DNA of 64,000 bases from Ophioderma brevispina (GCA_023653785.1 JAMKCH010051327.1:62001-126000), one strand, 5' to 3'; positions 43,181 to 55,960 are shown, numbered from the stretch's first letter. Notes: generated by a model from the sequence alone, not told the origin. Made by a program: numbers and translations.

Positions 43181-44790
43181 TGATGTTGTGGCAGAGTGTC
43201 ACCGTGAAAGACAAAGGCTTAGGGACCATCCCCAACAGAAAAGGGTGCTGGAGACCTGGCGAATCCCAGCTACTATTTAGCTAATTTTACCAGCTGAATT
43301 TTTAACAACTTAGCACCAGGATTAAAGCCCCGGATTTGAAGTCATGCTTCCTGCAGATTCAACATTGGTCTCTACCAATTCGGATGATAGGTTGTTCCTA
43401 AAGCCTACTGGAAGGTCCAACCCTGATATTGACAAAAGATGCATGGACAACTTTGTTATAACGTAATGCTGCTTTCATAATCATCACATACAACATCCAG
43501 ACACAATCAACAAGAGCCAAGAAAAAATAACTTGTACATGAAGCACAACTGTATGATATTGATGTCATCTGCACACCGCATTGTGTACAGCAAACATCTA
43601 CTACAGGAGGATATCCATGGCTATGCACTTATTACAGCCTCCGCCTGGAAGAATAAGAAAAATGCAGCTACAGGAGGTGTGGGGTTTCTTTTTTCCCACC
43701 AAAGGCTATCAAGTCATGTGCCAGCCTTGTCAACTGTAATCCTGGGTAATCCTGAAACAACAGTCATTTGCTGCTACCATCCAGATGAAACTGTCTCTCG
43801 CTTTTACCATGGACTGTCCACTGCCACCGGTGCAGTTCCAGCACAGGCGGGTCCAGTAGAGGTAGCTAGAGGTGGGGTGTGCATGAGGGAATTGGTGAAA
43901 CGGTTTGGCCTTGTTGCCACTGGCAACAAAATCCAAAATTAAGCAAGACTAACTGTGGACATACCGTCGCCCAAATGGAGAACTTGTCCAGCTGGACTAC
44001 ATTCTGGTCAGAGAGGGGTGGATTAACAGCATTAAGAACTCAAGAGCCTACAATACTTTTGAAGCTGTTAAGCCTGATAATAGAATTGTTTCTTGCAGGA
44101 GCAGGATAAGTTACCATCAGAGTAAACCCCCTCATAGAGATCCCATGAAAACAACTGACTGAAGAAAGGTAGTGAGAGATACAAAGCTCTGTGAGCAGTA
44201 TACTGTAGCAGTACATAACAGGTTCAATACTCATGTTGATGAGCTCGAAGATTATAATGCCAGCAAAGTATATGAAGCCGTCACTTCAGCCAACAAAGAA
44301 ATTGCACTGGAGATGCTACCTAGAAGAAAGAAGAAGACTACTAGCTGCCTTTGCCTCAAATGACAAAGTCATAAAAGCCATAGAAAAAACTGAAGTCTGC
44401 AGCCAAGAAGCACCATACTAAATCCACCAGAAGCTCAAAGCAGAACCTTGATGCCGCTATAGGCCAGTCAATCTAGCAAAAATAATAGCTATACCTGGAA
44501 AAAATTAGAACAGAAATGATTTTTGTTGGAAACATCTCTAAGACCCTTCCACATTAACATATTAAAAATAGAAAAAATGGATGCTCGGGAAAAAATGGAA
44601 ATTTGCATAAAACCAAAATGGCCGCCAGACCTATATATTTCAATAATATAGGCACATAGACACTTTTTTAGATATTTTTGGGAAACATCACACAATGACG
44701 AGCATTATACAAGTAATCTGTATGAATATAATCATATAATGTTTTACAGAGAGGGCCAATTGAAATACAAAATGAGCGCATTTGTTTTAA
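42929..44790 (+). repeat. 1.86-kb tandem duplication, copy A
   Basis: Matches 44,791-46,690 along its length, starting at ACTTCGTCCAAAATCTGG and ending in GAGAGGGCCA...GAAATACAAAATG. Both breakpoints fall in the 163-bp tandem repeat family, as expected for unequal crossing-over between repeat units. Confidence 0.75.
43330..44440 (+). pseudogene. LINE ORF2 endonuclease domain relic, copy A
   Basis: Broken plus-strand frames give, in order: an SAHRIVYSKHLLQEDIHGY block (where catalytic Glu of the E-H-R motif is expected), TGGVGFLFSHQRL, GNPETTVICCYHPDET, an ELVKRFGLVATGNKIQN block, a frame with QLDYILV-like sequence (43,990), SRAYNTFEAV-like sequence, and NKEIALEMLPRRKKK (44,300-44,345). This is the APE-type endonuclease plus linker of a jockey/CR1-like LINE. 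The expected QEHR and GDFN catalytic motifs are absent or scrambled. Confidence 0.75.
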
Positions 44791-46690
44791 TATCTACTTC
44801 GTCCAAAATCTGGATTATGAGCAAAATAAAAGGCTCCATTTGTCGCAATACCCATGTTTAAGATATCAAGGAACGCAAATTATACATTCAGAAAGTCGTA
44901 GATGTTTCCTTCAGGTGGCCATCTTGAATTTTAAAATGGTTGCCATTTTTAATATATACTTGCGCCCAGATCGGACTTCTGAGAACATAAAAGGCTCCAT
45001 TGGGTGGCAATACCATGTTTGTGATGTTATTGTATGATGTTGTGCCAGAGTGTCACCGTGAAAGACATGGGCTAAGGGACCTGCCCCAACAGAAAAGGGT
45101 GCGGGAGACCTGGACGAATCCCCAGCTTACTATTTAGCTAATGTACCAGTGAATTTTTAACAACTTAGCACCAGGATTAAGCCCCGGATTTGAAGTCATG
45201 CTTCCTGCAGATTCAACATTGGTCTCTACCAATTTTTCGGATGACCCCCCCCCCCCCCCAGGGTGTTCCAAAGGCCGCACTGGAAGAGTCACCAACCCTG
45301 ATATGACAAAAGATGCATGGAAAACTTTGTTAGAAGTTATGCGCTTTCATAATCATCACATTACAACATCCAGACACAATCAACAAGAGCCCAAGAAAAA
45401 ATAACTTGTAAATGAAAGCACAAACTGTATTATTGATTGTTGTCATCTGCACACCGCATTGTGTACAGCAAACATCTACTAAAGGAGGATACCATGGCTA
45501 GCACTTATACAGCCTCCGCCTGGAAGCATAAGAAAAATGCAGCAGCTACAGCGGTTGTGGGGTGGGGTTTCTTTTTTCCACCAAAAGGCTATCAAGTCAT
45601 TCTGGTACAGCCTTGTCAACGGTTAATCTGGGTAATCCGGAAACAACAGTCATTGCTGTACCATACCGATGTTGAAAACTGTCTCTCGCTTTTACCATGG
45701 ACTGTACACTGCCACCGGTGCAGTTCCAGCACAGGCGGGTCCAGTAGAGGTGGGGTGCTGCATGAGGGGATTGGTTGAAACGGTTTGGACTTGTGCCACT
45801 GGCAACAAAATCCAAAAATTAAGGCAAGGAGACTGGGGAATCAAAACCCCCGTAGCCCAAATGGAGAAATTGTCCAGCTGGACCACAATCTGGTCAGAGA
45901 GGGGTGGATTAACAGCATTAATGACTCAAGAGCCTACAACACTTTTGAAGCTGTTAAGCTTGATAATAGAATTGTTTCTTGCAGGAGCAGGAGAAGTTAC
46001 CATCAGAGTAAACCCCCTTCTAGAGATCCCCATGAAACAAAACGGGAATGGATGAAAGGTTAGGGGGAGCTACAAAGCTCGGTGGAGTATGTGAGCAGTA
46101 TACTGTAGCAGTAACAAACAGGTTCAATACTCATGTTGAGGAGCTCGAAGATTATAATGCCAGCAAAGTATATGAAGCCGTTACTTCTGTCAACAAAGAA
46201 ATTGCACTGGAGATGTTACTATGAAAGAAAGAAGAAGACTACTAGCTGCCTTTGCCTCAAATTGACAAAGGCATAAAAAGCCATAGAAAAAAACTGAAGT
46301 CTGCAGCCAAGAAGCACCATAATCAATCACCAGAAGCTCAAAGCAGAACCTTGATGCCGCTATAGGCCAGTCATCAATCTAGCAAAAAATAATAGTCTAC
46401 CTGGAAAAAATTAGAAAGAACTGATTTGTGTGGAAACATCTCTAAGACCCTTCCACATTAACATATTACAAAATAGAAAAAAAATGGATGTCGGGAAAAA
46501 AATGGAAATTGCCATAAAACCAAAATGGCCCCCAGACCTATATATGTCAATAATATAGCACATAGACACATTTTTTTTAGATAGTTTTGGGAACAATCAC
46601 ACAAACCGAGCATTATACAATAATCTGGATCAATATAATCATATAATGTTTACAGAGAGGGCCACGTGTGAAATACAAAATGGCGGTAAT
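44791..46690 (+). repeat. 1.86-kb tandem duplication, copy B
   Basis: Second copy of 42,929-44,790, with independent indels throughout and a C run at 45,246-45,259 where copy A has none. Confidence 0.75.
45190..46330 (+). pseudogene. LINE ORF2 endonuclease domain relic, copy B
   Basis: Same blocks as copy A (SAHRIVYSKHLLKED; RAYNTFEAVKLDNRIVSCRS; NKEIALEM) but with more frameshifts. It is a duplicate of copy A with its surrounding DNA, not a separate insertion. Confidence 0.75.
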
Positions 46691-47814
46691 TTTTAAAATG
46701 GGCCGCCACAATTTCCCGCCAAAAATCATGTTTATTTATAAAAAAAAGGATTTGCTTGTGTCTATATTTGTATATTGATGCTTTAAAATTGGACCCTGAC
46801 TGAATGCGGGAAAATGTACCCTTTCACAAACTTATGTGTTAAAACATTTTACATTGTGGTAAAAAAGACACCGTTCCAAGAATTGTTAGTAGTCCTAAAA
46901 ATACTTGGATTTTATTTAACGTTTTTCTGATATACTTTGAATTCTTAGCTTGGCATTATTTGATACTGTTGATGTAAACAGTAAATCCATAGTGCTGAAA
47001 TACTACTAGTAATATATACAAACAAAACAACCAAATCCTTTTTTTTAAACCAAATATGGTTTGCGGTTATTATGTGCTATGCTCTGAGAGGCACAGAGAA
47101 GCAAGAACGTCTTGTGGAATTTAAAATCAATGAAACAATTTTTGGCTAAATAAATATTTAACATGCTTTCACTCAAAGAACCTATCATGTACTGTAAATA
47201 GTGCAAACTGAGGAGACGGCGCGATAGGTCAGGGACCGTTGAAACCTAGTCTTGCTAAAGGCTACCATGGCTTTGGACCACACTTTAAAAACAGACAATA
47301 TTAGATAATCAAGCCTTCATTATAAATATGAAAATTAAAGTATAATTCTTCCAACTTTCATAATGACTGAGATATCTTCCTCATTGTCGCGAGGTTTCTG
47401 ATCCCTTTTTATATATTGCCAAGGTTTACCTTGCCACGGTGTAAAGAAACTGAGTGCCCCCATGAGAGTGTCTAGCTACCATAGCAAACATGTAAGGAAT
47501 AAACCGTGACATTGTAGGACGAGGCCATATTGGATACAGTGCTGAAACACCAAATGATGCATACAGCATCAATAGAGAACAAAATAGACAGCAGGGTGGA
47601 GGGACACTCAAGATCACACGGACACTGTATAGATGCACCGGGACCTTGCCTTTAGAACGCGTTCTTTAAAAACGTAAAATTTTGGCATTTGTAGAGAATC
47701 AAGCCTCAGAATAAATTGAAAGTTATAATAGAATTGATTATCCAAGTTTTTCATTCATTACTGAGATATCACGTCCCCAATCTCTCCTCGTTAGCTACTG
47801 AGAGAACAAATGAT
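46691..47814. other. Unassigned
   Basis: No gene recognised. Related blocks at 47,285-47,380 and 47,665-47,770 (AATCAAGCCT...ACTGAGATATC) suggest a short direct repeat. Confidence 0.4.
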
Positions 47815-49090
47815 TATCTCAACTGCCCTGTGTCTTGCAACTCAATAGTCGAGCAACTCCTCACAAATGGGTCGTTTTCAAGGATATTGATCAGGATTAC
47901 ACTCGCTTGTACAAAAAAAGAGTCACCAAATTTCGCCGAGCCCCTGTCGTGGACGGGTCACTTTCAAAACCTTTTTAACAGACGATGAGCTTACTTCTGC
48001 TATTAACCAACTAAAGAGTGGAAAGGCCCAGGGGATGGTAATATACCAGCGGAGTTCGTGATGCACTGCATGCGGCCCACCGATTTGTCTTGATTTAACA
48101 CAGGTTGCCTCTTACCAACCAGTCCTTACCAAGATCTGAGGAGGGTCCCATATCGCACTCTCCAAACCAAACAAGTCGGTTGAAACCCCGGAAACTACCG
48201 CCCAATATACACTACTGTCGTTTCCTTACAAAAATCATGGGAGAGGCTAATCCTGGCCCGGTTGGAGCCAATCGTCGAATCCCATCTGCATGACGAAGAA
48301 GCAGGATTTCGCCATGGCCGGCACGTCCATCAGATCCCCCCCCGTAAACTCAAAATGATATTGAGGAGCGCTTTGAAAAGCGTCGTAGGCAAAGGCAGTT
48401 ATCTTGGTGGACTGACTACAGCATATGATACCTTGTGGCACCAGGGCTTGACACTCAAGCTTTCAGGGACCATCACGGATCGTCACCTGGTACAATTCAT
48501 ATGTAATAGCTTGCAAACCGTACCTTTTTAAGACCAATGATGAGAGAGCGTCGACTGCCGCTGCGTCGTTTGAGGAACGGAGTCAACAAGGATCAGTACT
48601 GGCCCCCATGCTGTTCAACTTGATTGGATATCAGCGAATCGACTCAAAACAACATCTAGACAAATATGGCTACACCGATGATCTTAGCCCTTAGTCCACT
48701 CGGACAGACGCTGGACTGAAGTAGAAAGTACAATTACTGCAGATATGGCCCTAGCTATTGCAGCATCATCTCAAGACCTGGAGACTAAGCTGAGTGAAGC
48801 AAGTCACCGTTACTGCCTTCAATCTGGAACACAAAGAGGCTCATCGCCAGCTTCAATCAAACCTCAATGGTTGGAAGCGTCTCTGCCATTACAATCCTAC
48901 GACCAAGTATCTGTGAGTGAAGCTTGATCAGCAGAGTTACTATCGGCAAGCAGTCTCGAAGTCAGTATGTGCACCTTTAGTATCTTCGAGGAATAACCCT
49001 CCGTACCACTTGCTGGATCTTTAAGACCCCACAGCCCTGGTTCTGGTCTGACAGTTGATGCTGAAATCATCCCAGCATGGTTTGCAATTG
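47815..49090 (+). pseudogene. LINE reverse transcriptase relic (jockey/CR1-like)
   Basis: Plus-strand frames give EQLLTNGSFSRILIRIT, a DDELTSAINQLKSGKA block, FLTKIM then ERLILARLEPIVESHLHDEE (after a frame change), GLTTAYDTLWHQGLTLKL, GSVLAPMLFNLI (48,595) and YTDD at 48,671-48,682. The last is the (Y/F)xDD catalytic motif, and here both aspartates remain. Several frameshifts make it inactive. Same family as the minus-strand copy at 2-3.3 kb. Confidence 0.85.
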
Positions 49091-49094
49091 CAAT

Positions 49095-49520
49095 ACTCTC
49101 ACACAAAGAAGCGGGACCCCGGGGAGTGGGGAGGGGGTAATCGCATATGAAATGGAATGTGTGGTAAGGCTGGCGCCTGCGAAACCAGGGCATTCGGTGA
49201 CAGAAGGGACTGAAAAAAAATAGGGTCTTTGGGAGAGAGACAGCCCCAATATATGCCCCAAATAAGGGGGTTTAGGTCACCAAATTGCAAAATTTTAATC
49301 CAAAATAGGCGGTCTTTGAGTTGAAAAATTTTCAGAATTTTCCCCAAACTAGGGGTCTTTGGGTGACAGTTTGGTAAATTGTAAAAAACTATCGGGTCTT
49401 TGGGTGACATTTTCAAAAATCTATGGGGTCATTGGGTGACAGCGATGCTGAAAGGTGGGTCTTAACAGCCTACATGCGCGTCACCTCCCAGTGGAGCCCC
49501 CCCCCCCCCCCCGGGAGTGG
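49095..49520. repeat. GGGTCTTTGGGTGACA-word insertion within the LINE
   Basis: Repeated variants of GGGGTCTTTGGGTGACA and TTTTCAAAA-T sit between ACCCCGGGGAGTGGGG (left) and a C run ending CCCGGGAGTGG (right). It is a word-repeat MITE inserted between the RT and C-terminal parts of the LINE. Confidence 0.6.
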
Positions 49521-49559
49521 AACAATACCAACGAGACCCATGATGAATCCATACGGCTG

Positions 49560-50100
49560 CCTTTGTCCTATTCCATCGAGTTTCTACCAGTGTTTCAGGC
49601 ATTTCACCTCAGAACATCATACACATAAACTGGGGAATAAGGCTTCTTGATGGACAGGCACAGCTGCTGATATTCACTGTCAAAGGAATACACAGCTCGG
49701 CAGACGAGGACTGCGCTCTCGTCGACCTTCTCTCGACACGATGCTAACATCTCTAAGCCCCCCCATTCAACTCCTTACAGACATGGACACTGATTGGCTA
49801 GTTACTCCAAGGCAGACCAATTCACTATCACACCTACTTTGAAAGAACTCCCACCTGGTAGCATCTTCCACGTAAGGAATGGGTCACTTTAAACTGGATT
49901 CGCACAAGAGACGGTCGTGTTCAACAGCAATAGCACCCAAATTTGGGGCTGCGGCCATCTCAGCCTGCCAATGTGGCTCTCCCTCACCGACTGCGTTCAC
50001 ATTCTCACATGAGTGCCCACCTTTCGGTCCACCGGTGGATATAGACTTCTCAAACCCAACCAATAAACAGTGAGCTGGTTCCACTAACTTCAACAAATTT
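49560..50100 (+). pseudogene. LINE ORF2 C-terminal relic
   Basis: Frames give SSTRKEWVTLNWIRTRDGR (49,870), then a PSPTAFTFSHECPPFGPPV block and a W-less SLDLNL-like end. In family members this is the C-terminal (R)PWVTLNRLRTG...C-C-...H...C zinc-knuckle segment. It continues the 47.8-49.1 kb copy across the inserted repeat. Confidence 0.65.
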
Positions 50101-50529
50101 AAGCTGCTGCCTCAAAGCCAGGAATAAGTGAAGATGGCTTCTTAAACAATGTTAGTTAAAAAATGGACGATATCATGGTTGGTTAATGACAAACCGACGT
50201 AAAAAGTATAACTTTTGATTTGGCGGGAAAATGGCCGGCATCTTAGAAATGGGCCGCCAATTGTCTAATGTCAGCCAAAATACAAGTCATCTCACATTTG
50301 TCATATCCATATGAAATAATATGTGAAATGGTAATTGTACAATAAAGCATCCGAGTATGCATTGCCAGGACAGAACCAATATTCTGAAAAATATGGATTT
50401 AACGGCCATTTGGTTTTATGCAAATTACCATTTTTTCCCAAGCTCCATTTGTTTCTATTTTAATAGTGGTTGGGAAGGTTTCGGAGGTAATTACCAGCAG
50501 CAGAAAAGTATTTCTGTTGCAATTTTTTC
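50101..50529. other. Unassigned
   Basis: No gene. GGCGGGAAAATGGCCGGCATCTTAG (50,221) is another copy of the AAAATGGC word. Confidence 0.4.
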
Positions 50530-51220
50530 CAGGTCAAACCCAGCTTTGACTTGACTACTAAGGTGCACTTGGATGATGCTACCCACCGTGTGATTGAGGA
50601 GCAGTGTCTAAGTCACAAGCTGAGCATTTGAACCCTACATCTTCAACATACGAGAATACTGCTGCCTGGGACGCATTGAGGGAGCTGACTGATAAGAAGC
50701 TACCCCACCTATAAGGGGGGAAAAAAAATCAAAGGTGAATGTGAAATGATGAAACAACGAAGAGCGCTTGACACATGGTTTCAATACTTAGTTGCTCATA
50801 CTTGGAAAAACCAGTTCAAATTAAACACTAACCTTGATGAACCTTTCTTCAATCACATTAGCAGACCCCTTCCTATCCAGACTGGACCTTTCATTGAGGA
50901 GCCTTATGATCTGACTGAAGGAAAACTGACAACACCAAGAGGATGGTCCCGACAAGTTTCTGCAGTAATCTGGAAGATTTCCACTTTTTCATGATCCAAT
51001 GTTGGAATTTTGTAATGACACCTGTTTACGGTCACCTTGACCCAAGGCCCAAAACCACCTCAAAACTACGCGATGTCAAACTCCTGAATACTAGAAACAT
51101 AGTATTAGTTCATAAAACGCGGGGCCATGTTAGTAGCGTCCGTATCATCGATACACGCGATCCCCGGATCAGCTACACAGTTGAACACATCCTGCACCAC
51201 CACAAGCATTACGAATGAAT
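50530..51220 (+). pseudogene. LINE RT N-terminal relic
   Basis: Plus-strand frames include AAWDALRELTDKKLP (50,670), QRRALDTWFQYLVAH (50,757), LPIQTGPFIEEPYDL (50,870), a VIWK then DPMLEFCNDT-like block (50,965-51,020), and GHLDPRPKTTSKL. The order Ala/Trp-rich linker, W-x-x-(Y/H)F, INTGPF/QTGPF-E, G-K-A-x-G-x-D-x-(I/V)PA-(V)W is the start of the RT domain in CR1-like LINEs. It is broken after the first RT blocks. Confidence 0.65.
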
Positions 51221-52140
51221 GTGGACCCGAACGAACGACGAACTAGACAAGAAACTGTGAACTTGATTACAAATTTTAAAACAAAAGTTTTATTTTAATG
51301 TGTGTTTAAATCAATCTCGTTAAAACGTCGATTAGGTATCAATACTAAAAGCAGAGATTTATCGCTAATAAACTTGTTAATTAATGATCTATTAGACTTA
51401 CGACCTGGTATGTGTGCCGCGACGAGGGCTGCAGCAAGATTACTATTAAGATGCAGAACTTGCAAGAGTCCTGGCGAATATAACAGCGTAAAACTTAATT
51501 CAATAGTGGGGACGTGTCCACGGAGACTTTGTCCTTACTGAAGAAAACCAGTTCTTAATGACTCCCGAAGCTCGAGGGTCGACTAAATATAAAGTTCCAA
51601 ATGTGCAGCAGCTTGTTTATCCTTGGATAACTCAGAGGCAACGAAAATAAAACCGAAGAGCTAACAGTCGGACGACAACTATTGGAACTGAGACAACTAT
51701 GACAATGTCCATTATATGGAAGAAGTGTATTAAATACTACTGAAAAGTACTGCAAAACGAGAGGTCACTATTCCTTGGAGTAAGGATGTTGTGATACTCC
51801 CCCGGACAACGTTCCCTCAATTGCTTATATACGGCCTCTCAAAAAAACAATTCTAGAAGGATCCAGCACAGTCTATGTGAGTCATGTACTAAATTTAGCC
51901 CATTACAACATGAGTCTAGAATCATCTCCAATGTTCCCATATTAGACTGTTCATAGACATCACCCATACACCGAACTGTGACTGTGATTATGCAGCAGGT
52001 GCGCAACCTATATGGGTTAGTGATGGATAATCACAATGTAAATTCGAGAAAAATCAATCGTGGAGCACTCTTCATAGAATTTTAACATGCTTTCGGAGAT
52101 GTTATATTTACATTATTTGCTCACATAAAAAAGGATGAGA
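51221..52140. other. Unassigned
   Basis: The 79-codon plus-strand frame at 51,302-51,541 has CRTCKS and a CPRRLCPY end that could be a zinc-binding pair, but nothing else supports a gene. Confidence 0.3.
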
Positions 52141-52206
52141 AAAAAAAAAAGGTAGTGATTGATATTATCATGTCTTATTGGGTGGTTGATTTTGTTGTTG
52201 TTTGTG

Positions 52207-52313
52207 GTTTTTGGGAGTTTTGGGGGGGGAACAAGGGGGGGGTGGCGGGGGGAGGGAGGGGGGGGGGGGGGCGGGGTGGGTGGGGGGGGGGGGGGAGGGG
52301 GGGGGGGGGGGGT
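52207..52313. repeat. G-rich tract (about 100 bp)
   Basis: Almost pure G with rare A, T or C interruptions. Glycine- and proline-rich open frames on the two strands are products of this tract. Strong potential for G-quadruplex structure; exact length is doubtful in any assembly. Confidence 0.85.
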
Positions 52314-52939
52314 AGTAAAATTAACGCAATACAAACGAAAAAACAACGAAAAATAAAAACGGGAGTACTTTTATATTTATATGTTAATTTACAACTTAAT
52401 CTCAAATTCAAAGTGAAATACATCCTTGCTAAATTCTTAGGGCCTGTAACACACCTTTATGGGAAACAAACCAGCTGCATTATTATATTAAACATCGTTC
52501 TTCACTCCCTACAAAGAAAGGTGACCTCCAACAACCCCAAAAACTAAGGAATCAACACTGTTCACATCTGGCCCTAAGATCTCACAGCTCAATGTGCTAA
52601 ACAGAATCGGTTTCTCACATAGATCCCATTCCAGACGAAACCCGAAGTGTTTAGTAAAGGCAAATAACCACTAACCTCAGTACAGCCCACAGAAGGACCA
52701 TAGAAGAGGGTTCACTTGTTTTTGTGACTTTTCCCAGGGACAGTTGTCAACAGATGTGCAATGCTACCAACTATGGTTGTCACGACGAGACTGTTCAAAA
52801 GGCAATTGCCATATGTATGATATCCCATGTAGCTTTATGCAGGACCATGGATGAGCCCACGAAGAGTTACTAACAACTGCTGGAATCCTCACGGAGATTA
52901 CTCTGCCCTTCTCTTTGGATTAACATCGTGGTTGATTAA
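52314..52939. other. Unassigned, probably LINE-flanking sequence
   Basis: No clear motif before the RT fragment that follows. Confidence 0.35.
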
Positions 52940-53155
52940 CATCTCAGACAGTCTTGACCTCATGAATGACAAAGGGCCTCACCATCCAAACCCAAAGTCC
53001 GCATCTCACAGACCTACGTAGATATCTAGCCTGTAACGCTGATCTGATATGTGGTGCACAAGATCTACTAACATTACTTGAGAATGCTGCAGACAAAGTC
53101 GGCCTACATCTTAATTCCAAGAAGACGAAATATATCGTCGTGGTCACGACATAGT
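52940..53155 (+). pseudogene. LINE reverse transcriptase fragment
   Basis: Reads AQDLLTLLENAADKVGLHLN then SKKTKYI (53,058-53,140). This is the block just downstream of the YADD motif in LINE RTs, (L)L..LE.AA..VGL.LN..KT(K/E)Y. The YADD itself is not recognisable upstream. It ends at a TAG. Confidence 0.7.
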
Positions 53156-53584
53156 GTCGAATCTGATTTTTTGGTCGAATTGATTTAATAGTTGATTCTG
53201 GTTACATTTTATGTACTCCTTAATTCACGAGGGATTGGTCATGTGTTTTCACATTTTAATTTTTGTGTTTTAATTATGTTACTTGTACTTATTGAAACCT
53301 ACGGTCTGTGCGTTTTGAAAAAGAATTATCCAAGTTTTGTAGTTTTAACATTTGTACAAATACACCAAATTCGTCACTTTTGGGGGGGGGTAGTGACATT
53401 AACCCTCGTATTACCAAAGGGGAGGAGTTACCACCCCAGGTAAACTTTCCCTCCGTGTGCAAAAACGTTAAAAACTTTCGTTAAGTCTTCCATATAATTA
53501 TTTCACATCCTTCTGCTAATTTTGGCGAAACAAATGTGAAGGTAGCACCGTCACCGGGGTTAGCGTCGAAGTCGATTGGTGGGG
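53156..53584. other. Unassigned
   Basis: No feature recognised. There is a G run at 53,382-53,389. Confidence 0.35.
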
Positions 53585-53945
53585 AGTGATTCTATTACCT
53601 CTACTTCCCATTATTGAAAATGCAGCATTCTGATTGGTCAGTTTACTGCCCATTATTCTGCAATAATGAGCCGCTAATACATTTTCTTATCATTTATTTT
53701 CATTAATCAGCATACAAATACACATAAATAAGGCATATTAACTTAAAACCTATACAAACAAAATAAAATCAAGTTGTTTTAGTTAATAGAATAGAAATAG
53801 AGGTTTTGTAGTATCATCTATGGGCTCATAATGTATCCTCGGGCGGGAAAAAAATAAAAATAATGGGTGCCATTATTTAGTTTTTCCAACCTCGGGCACA
53901 TTATTCGCCTATAAATGATGCTGCATTACGCTTTAGTTATTAGTT
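53585..53945. repeat. CATTAT/ATAATG-word element
   Basis: CCCATTATTGAAAATGCAGCATTCTGATTGGTCA near the left and ATAATGGGTGCCATTATTTAG...AAATGATGCTGCATTACG near the right share CATTATT and TGCAGCAT words in inverted orientation. Probably a MITE. Confidence 0.4.
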
Positions 53946-54888
53946 CATTTGTTTAAATATTGTGCACTGTAAGGCTCTAAAATTATATGTTGATTAAAAA
54001 CTAATCATTTTCCATATCATTTGGGGCCAAAACCCGCATGAAAATCCAATATTCCTACCTTTTTATGCAGAATTTCATTTTTTTTTTCATTTTATACTCT
54101 GATGTGTGTCTGTGGAAATGACCAATTTTGCCAACTTGTGAACTTTGACGTCATTGTGACGCCATACTAGGTATGTTGGAAGCAATAAAAAACGGTGGAC
54201 CAATGCTATCAACTGGTAAAAATATCGAAATCATCTATTGCTTTATAATAATGAATTCTCGTGGTGTTTACCACCCCAACCCTTAGTAAACCGTGTTACA
54301 AAAATAGACTTGTAAACATATTGTGAAAGTTTGATTTTCTTTGATGTTAACTTGAATATTCTGCAAACTAAATAATTACTAATATATACATCATTTAAAA
54401 AACTCGCCTTTCAGGAACAAATTGATATTTTCTTTGGGAAGTCTTTGGGAAGTTGTTGGTATAAGCGTTAGTGCCCTCTAAATTGTTTAGATTATATGTT
54501 AGATTTTATGAGTATATTACCCATTTAACTGTTAATTCGTTTCAAGTTTGGTATATATTTTAGGCGTGTACATTACTTTAAAAGATTATGTAATGAGAAA
54601 TTTAAGAAAGCGAGAAAAATATGGTTTTATAAAGTTGTGTAGACCCACTTTTCATCCTCCAAAACCTTTTGCGTTATGAAACATATCCGTGTACATTCTA
54701 AACGTTCTGAGCTCAATTTTTGAACAGTCTAGCCAATATTTATGTGTCTTGCAACATGCATACTATTTTTAATATTTTTAATATGCCACTACAATGTTTG
54801 TTGTTTCCCTTCTAACGTATTTACTCTTGAAAAATTTTATGTGTTTTTTTTCTCTGCAAAAATGATTAAAACATATTGGCTACTAATC
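53946..54888. other. Unassigned
   Basis: No gene or matched repeat. Confidence 0.4.
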
Positions 54889-55854
54889 GGGTTTTCCCCG
54901 GACGATTTTCACATCAAATTAATGCACATCATTGGTAATACAACCATTCAATTTCGCGCTGATTTTAAAACGACTTGAATCCGACTTATCACTAATTCGC
55001 TAACCAAGCATTCGATTTCATTTATCATAGCCGAATCCGTAATGTACATAGTGATTCATTTAACCGATTACAAATACATGATTAACACCGGTGTTGACTA
55101 AATGCTTGGCCATTTATCAGGTAATGTGCCACTCTGAAGTTCGGAGCGAATCTACTGTCATTATGAACGAAACCAAATTGAATATTCTTTTTCATTTATC
55201 ATTGTTCAAATCTGAATAAATACTGAATTGAATTTCACAAACAATTTGGTATAAGGCTATGGTTATACAAATCATGGTGGCCATTTTCATTCCATAATTG
55301 TTTATTTTCAAGCCAAATTTGATTTTTTAGTTTAATTAAATTATTTCCCTAAAAAAAATTTTTATTAGGATTGTGATAGGCCTAGATATTTCAAATATAG
55401 TTAGTTTAATAAATAATCCGGTAATTTATGCATTGTAATCATAGGCCTATACATTGCATAAATATTCTTTGTTGATTTTTTTATTCTTTTCTTTTTTATT
55501 TCTTTAAATGACATTATTTTTTTTACTTTTTTTATTTTTTGAAATTTTATGGTTTTTTGTTTTGTTGATGGTTTTTGACTATTTGTACCAGTGGAAAACC
55601 TTTTTTAACACAGACTCTGTGGGTGCAAAAACATTCATAAAAACATGAAGTTTGTGTTATCAGGGTTTCCAAATATATTTTGGGTGTTATCATGACAATT
55701 TGTGATAACATTGGTTTTGTGCTATATAACTTACAAAGGGCTGTGTTTACTGTTTGAAGCATGTCTACTTACTTTGTAGCTTTCCCATTTTATTTTTCTT
55801 AACTGTCAATGGTCTGGCGACCAATGCATCCTCGGCAAGTAAGGTCTGGTGAGT

Positions 55855-55960
55855 GATTAATAATCGATAATAATGATGATAATAATGAGATTGTATATAG
55901 CGCCTTATTTACACAAGTACGGCAAGCGCTGTTGTATTGTACCATGCTTTACACTTTGCA
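55855..55960 (+). repeat. AATAATGAT repeat followed by TATATAGCGCC...AAGCGCTG
   Basis: GATAATAATGATGATAATAATGAG then TTGTATATAGCGCCTTATTTAC and GCAAGCGCTGTTGTATTGTACCATGCTTTAC: the two GCGC words are inverted (AGCGCC/AAGCGCT). This type of short repeat is common in animal genomes. Its class is unknown to me. Confidence 0.45.

Noticed and set aside
51302..51541. Zinc-finger gene
   Set aside because: Two cysteine pairs in a short frame with no further fingers or gene signals.
52113..52547. Glycine- and proline-rich frames on both strands
   Set aside because: They are translations of the G tract in different frames.
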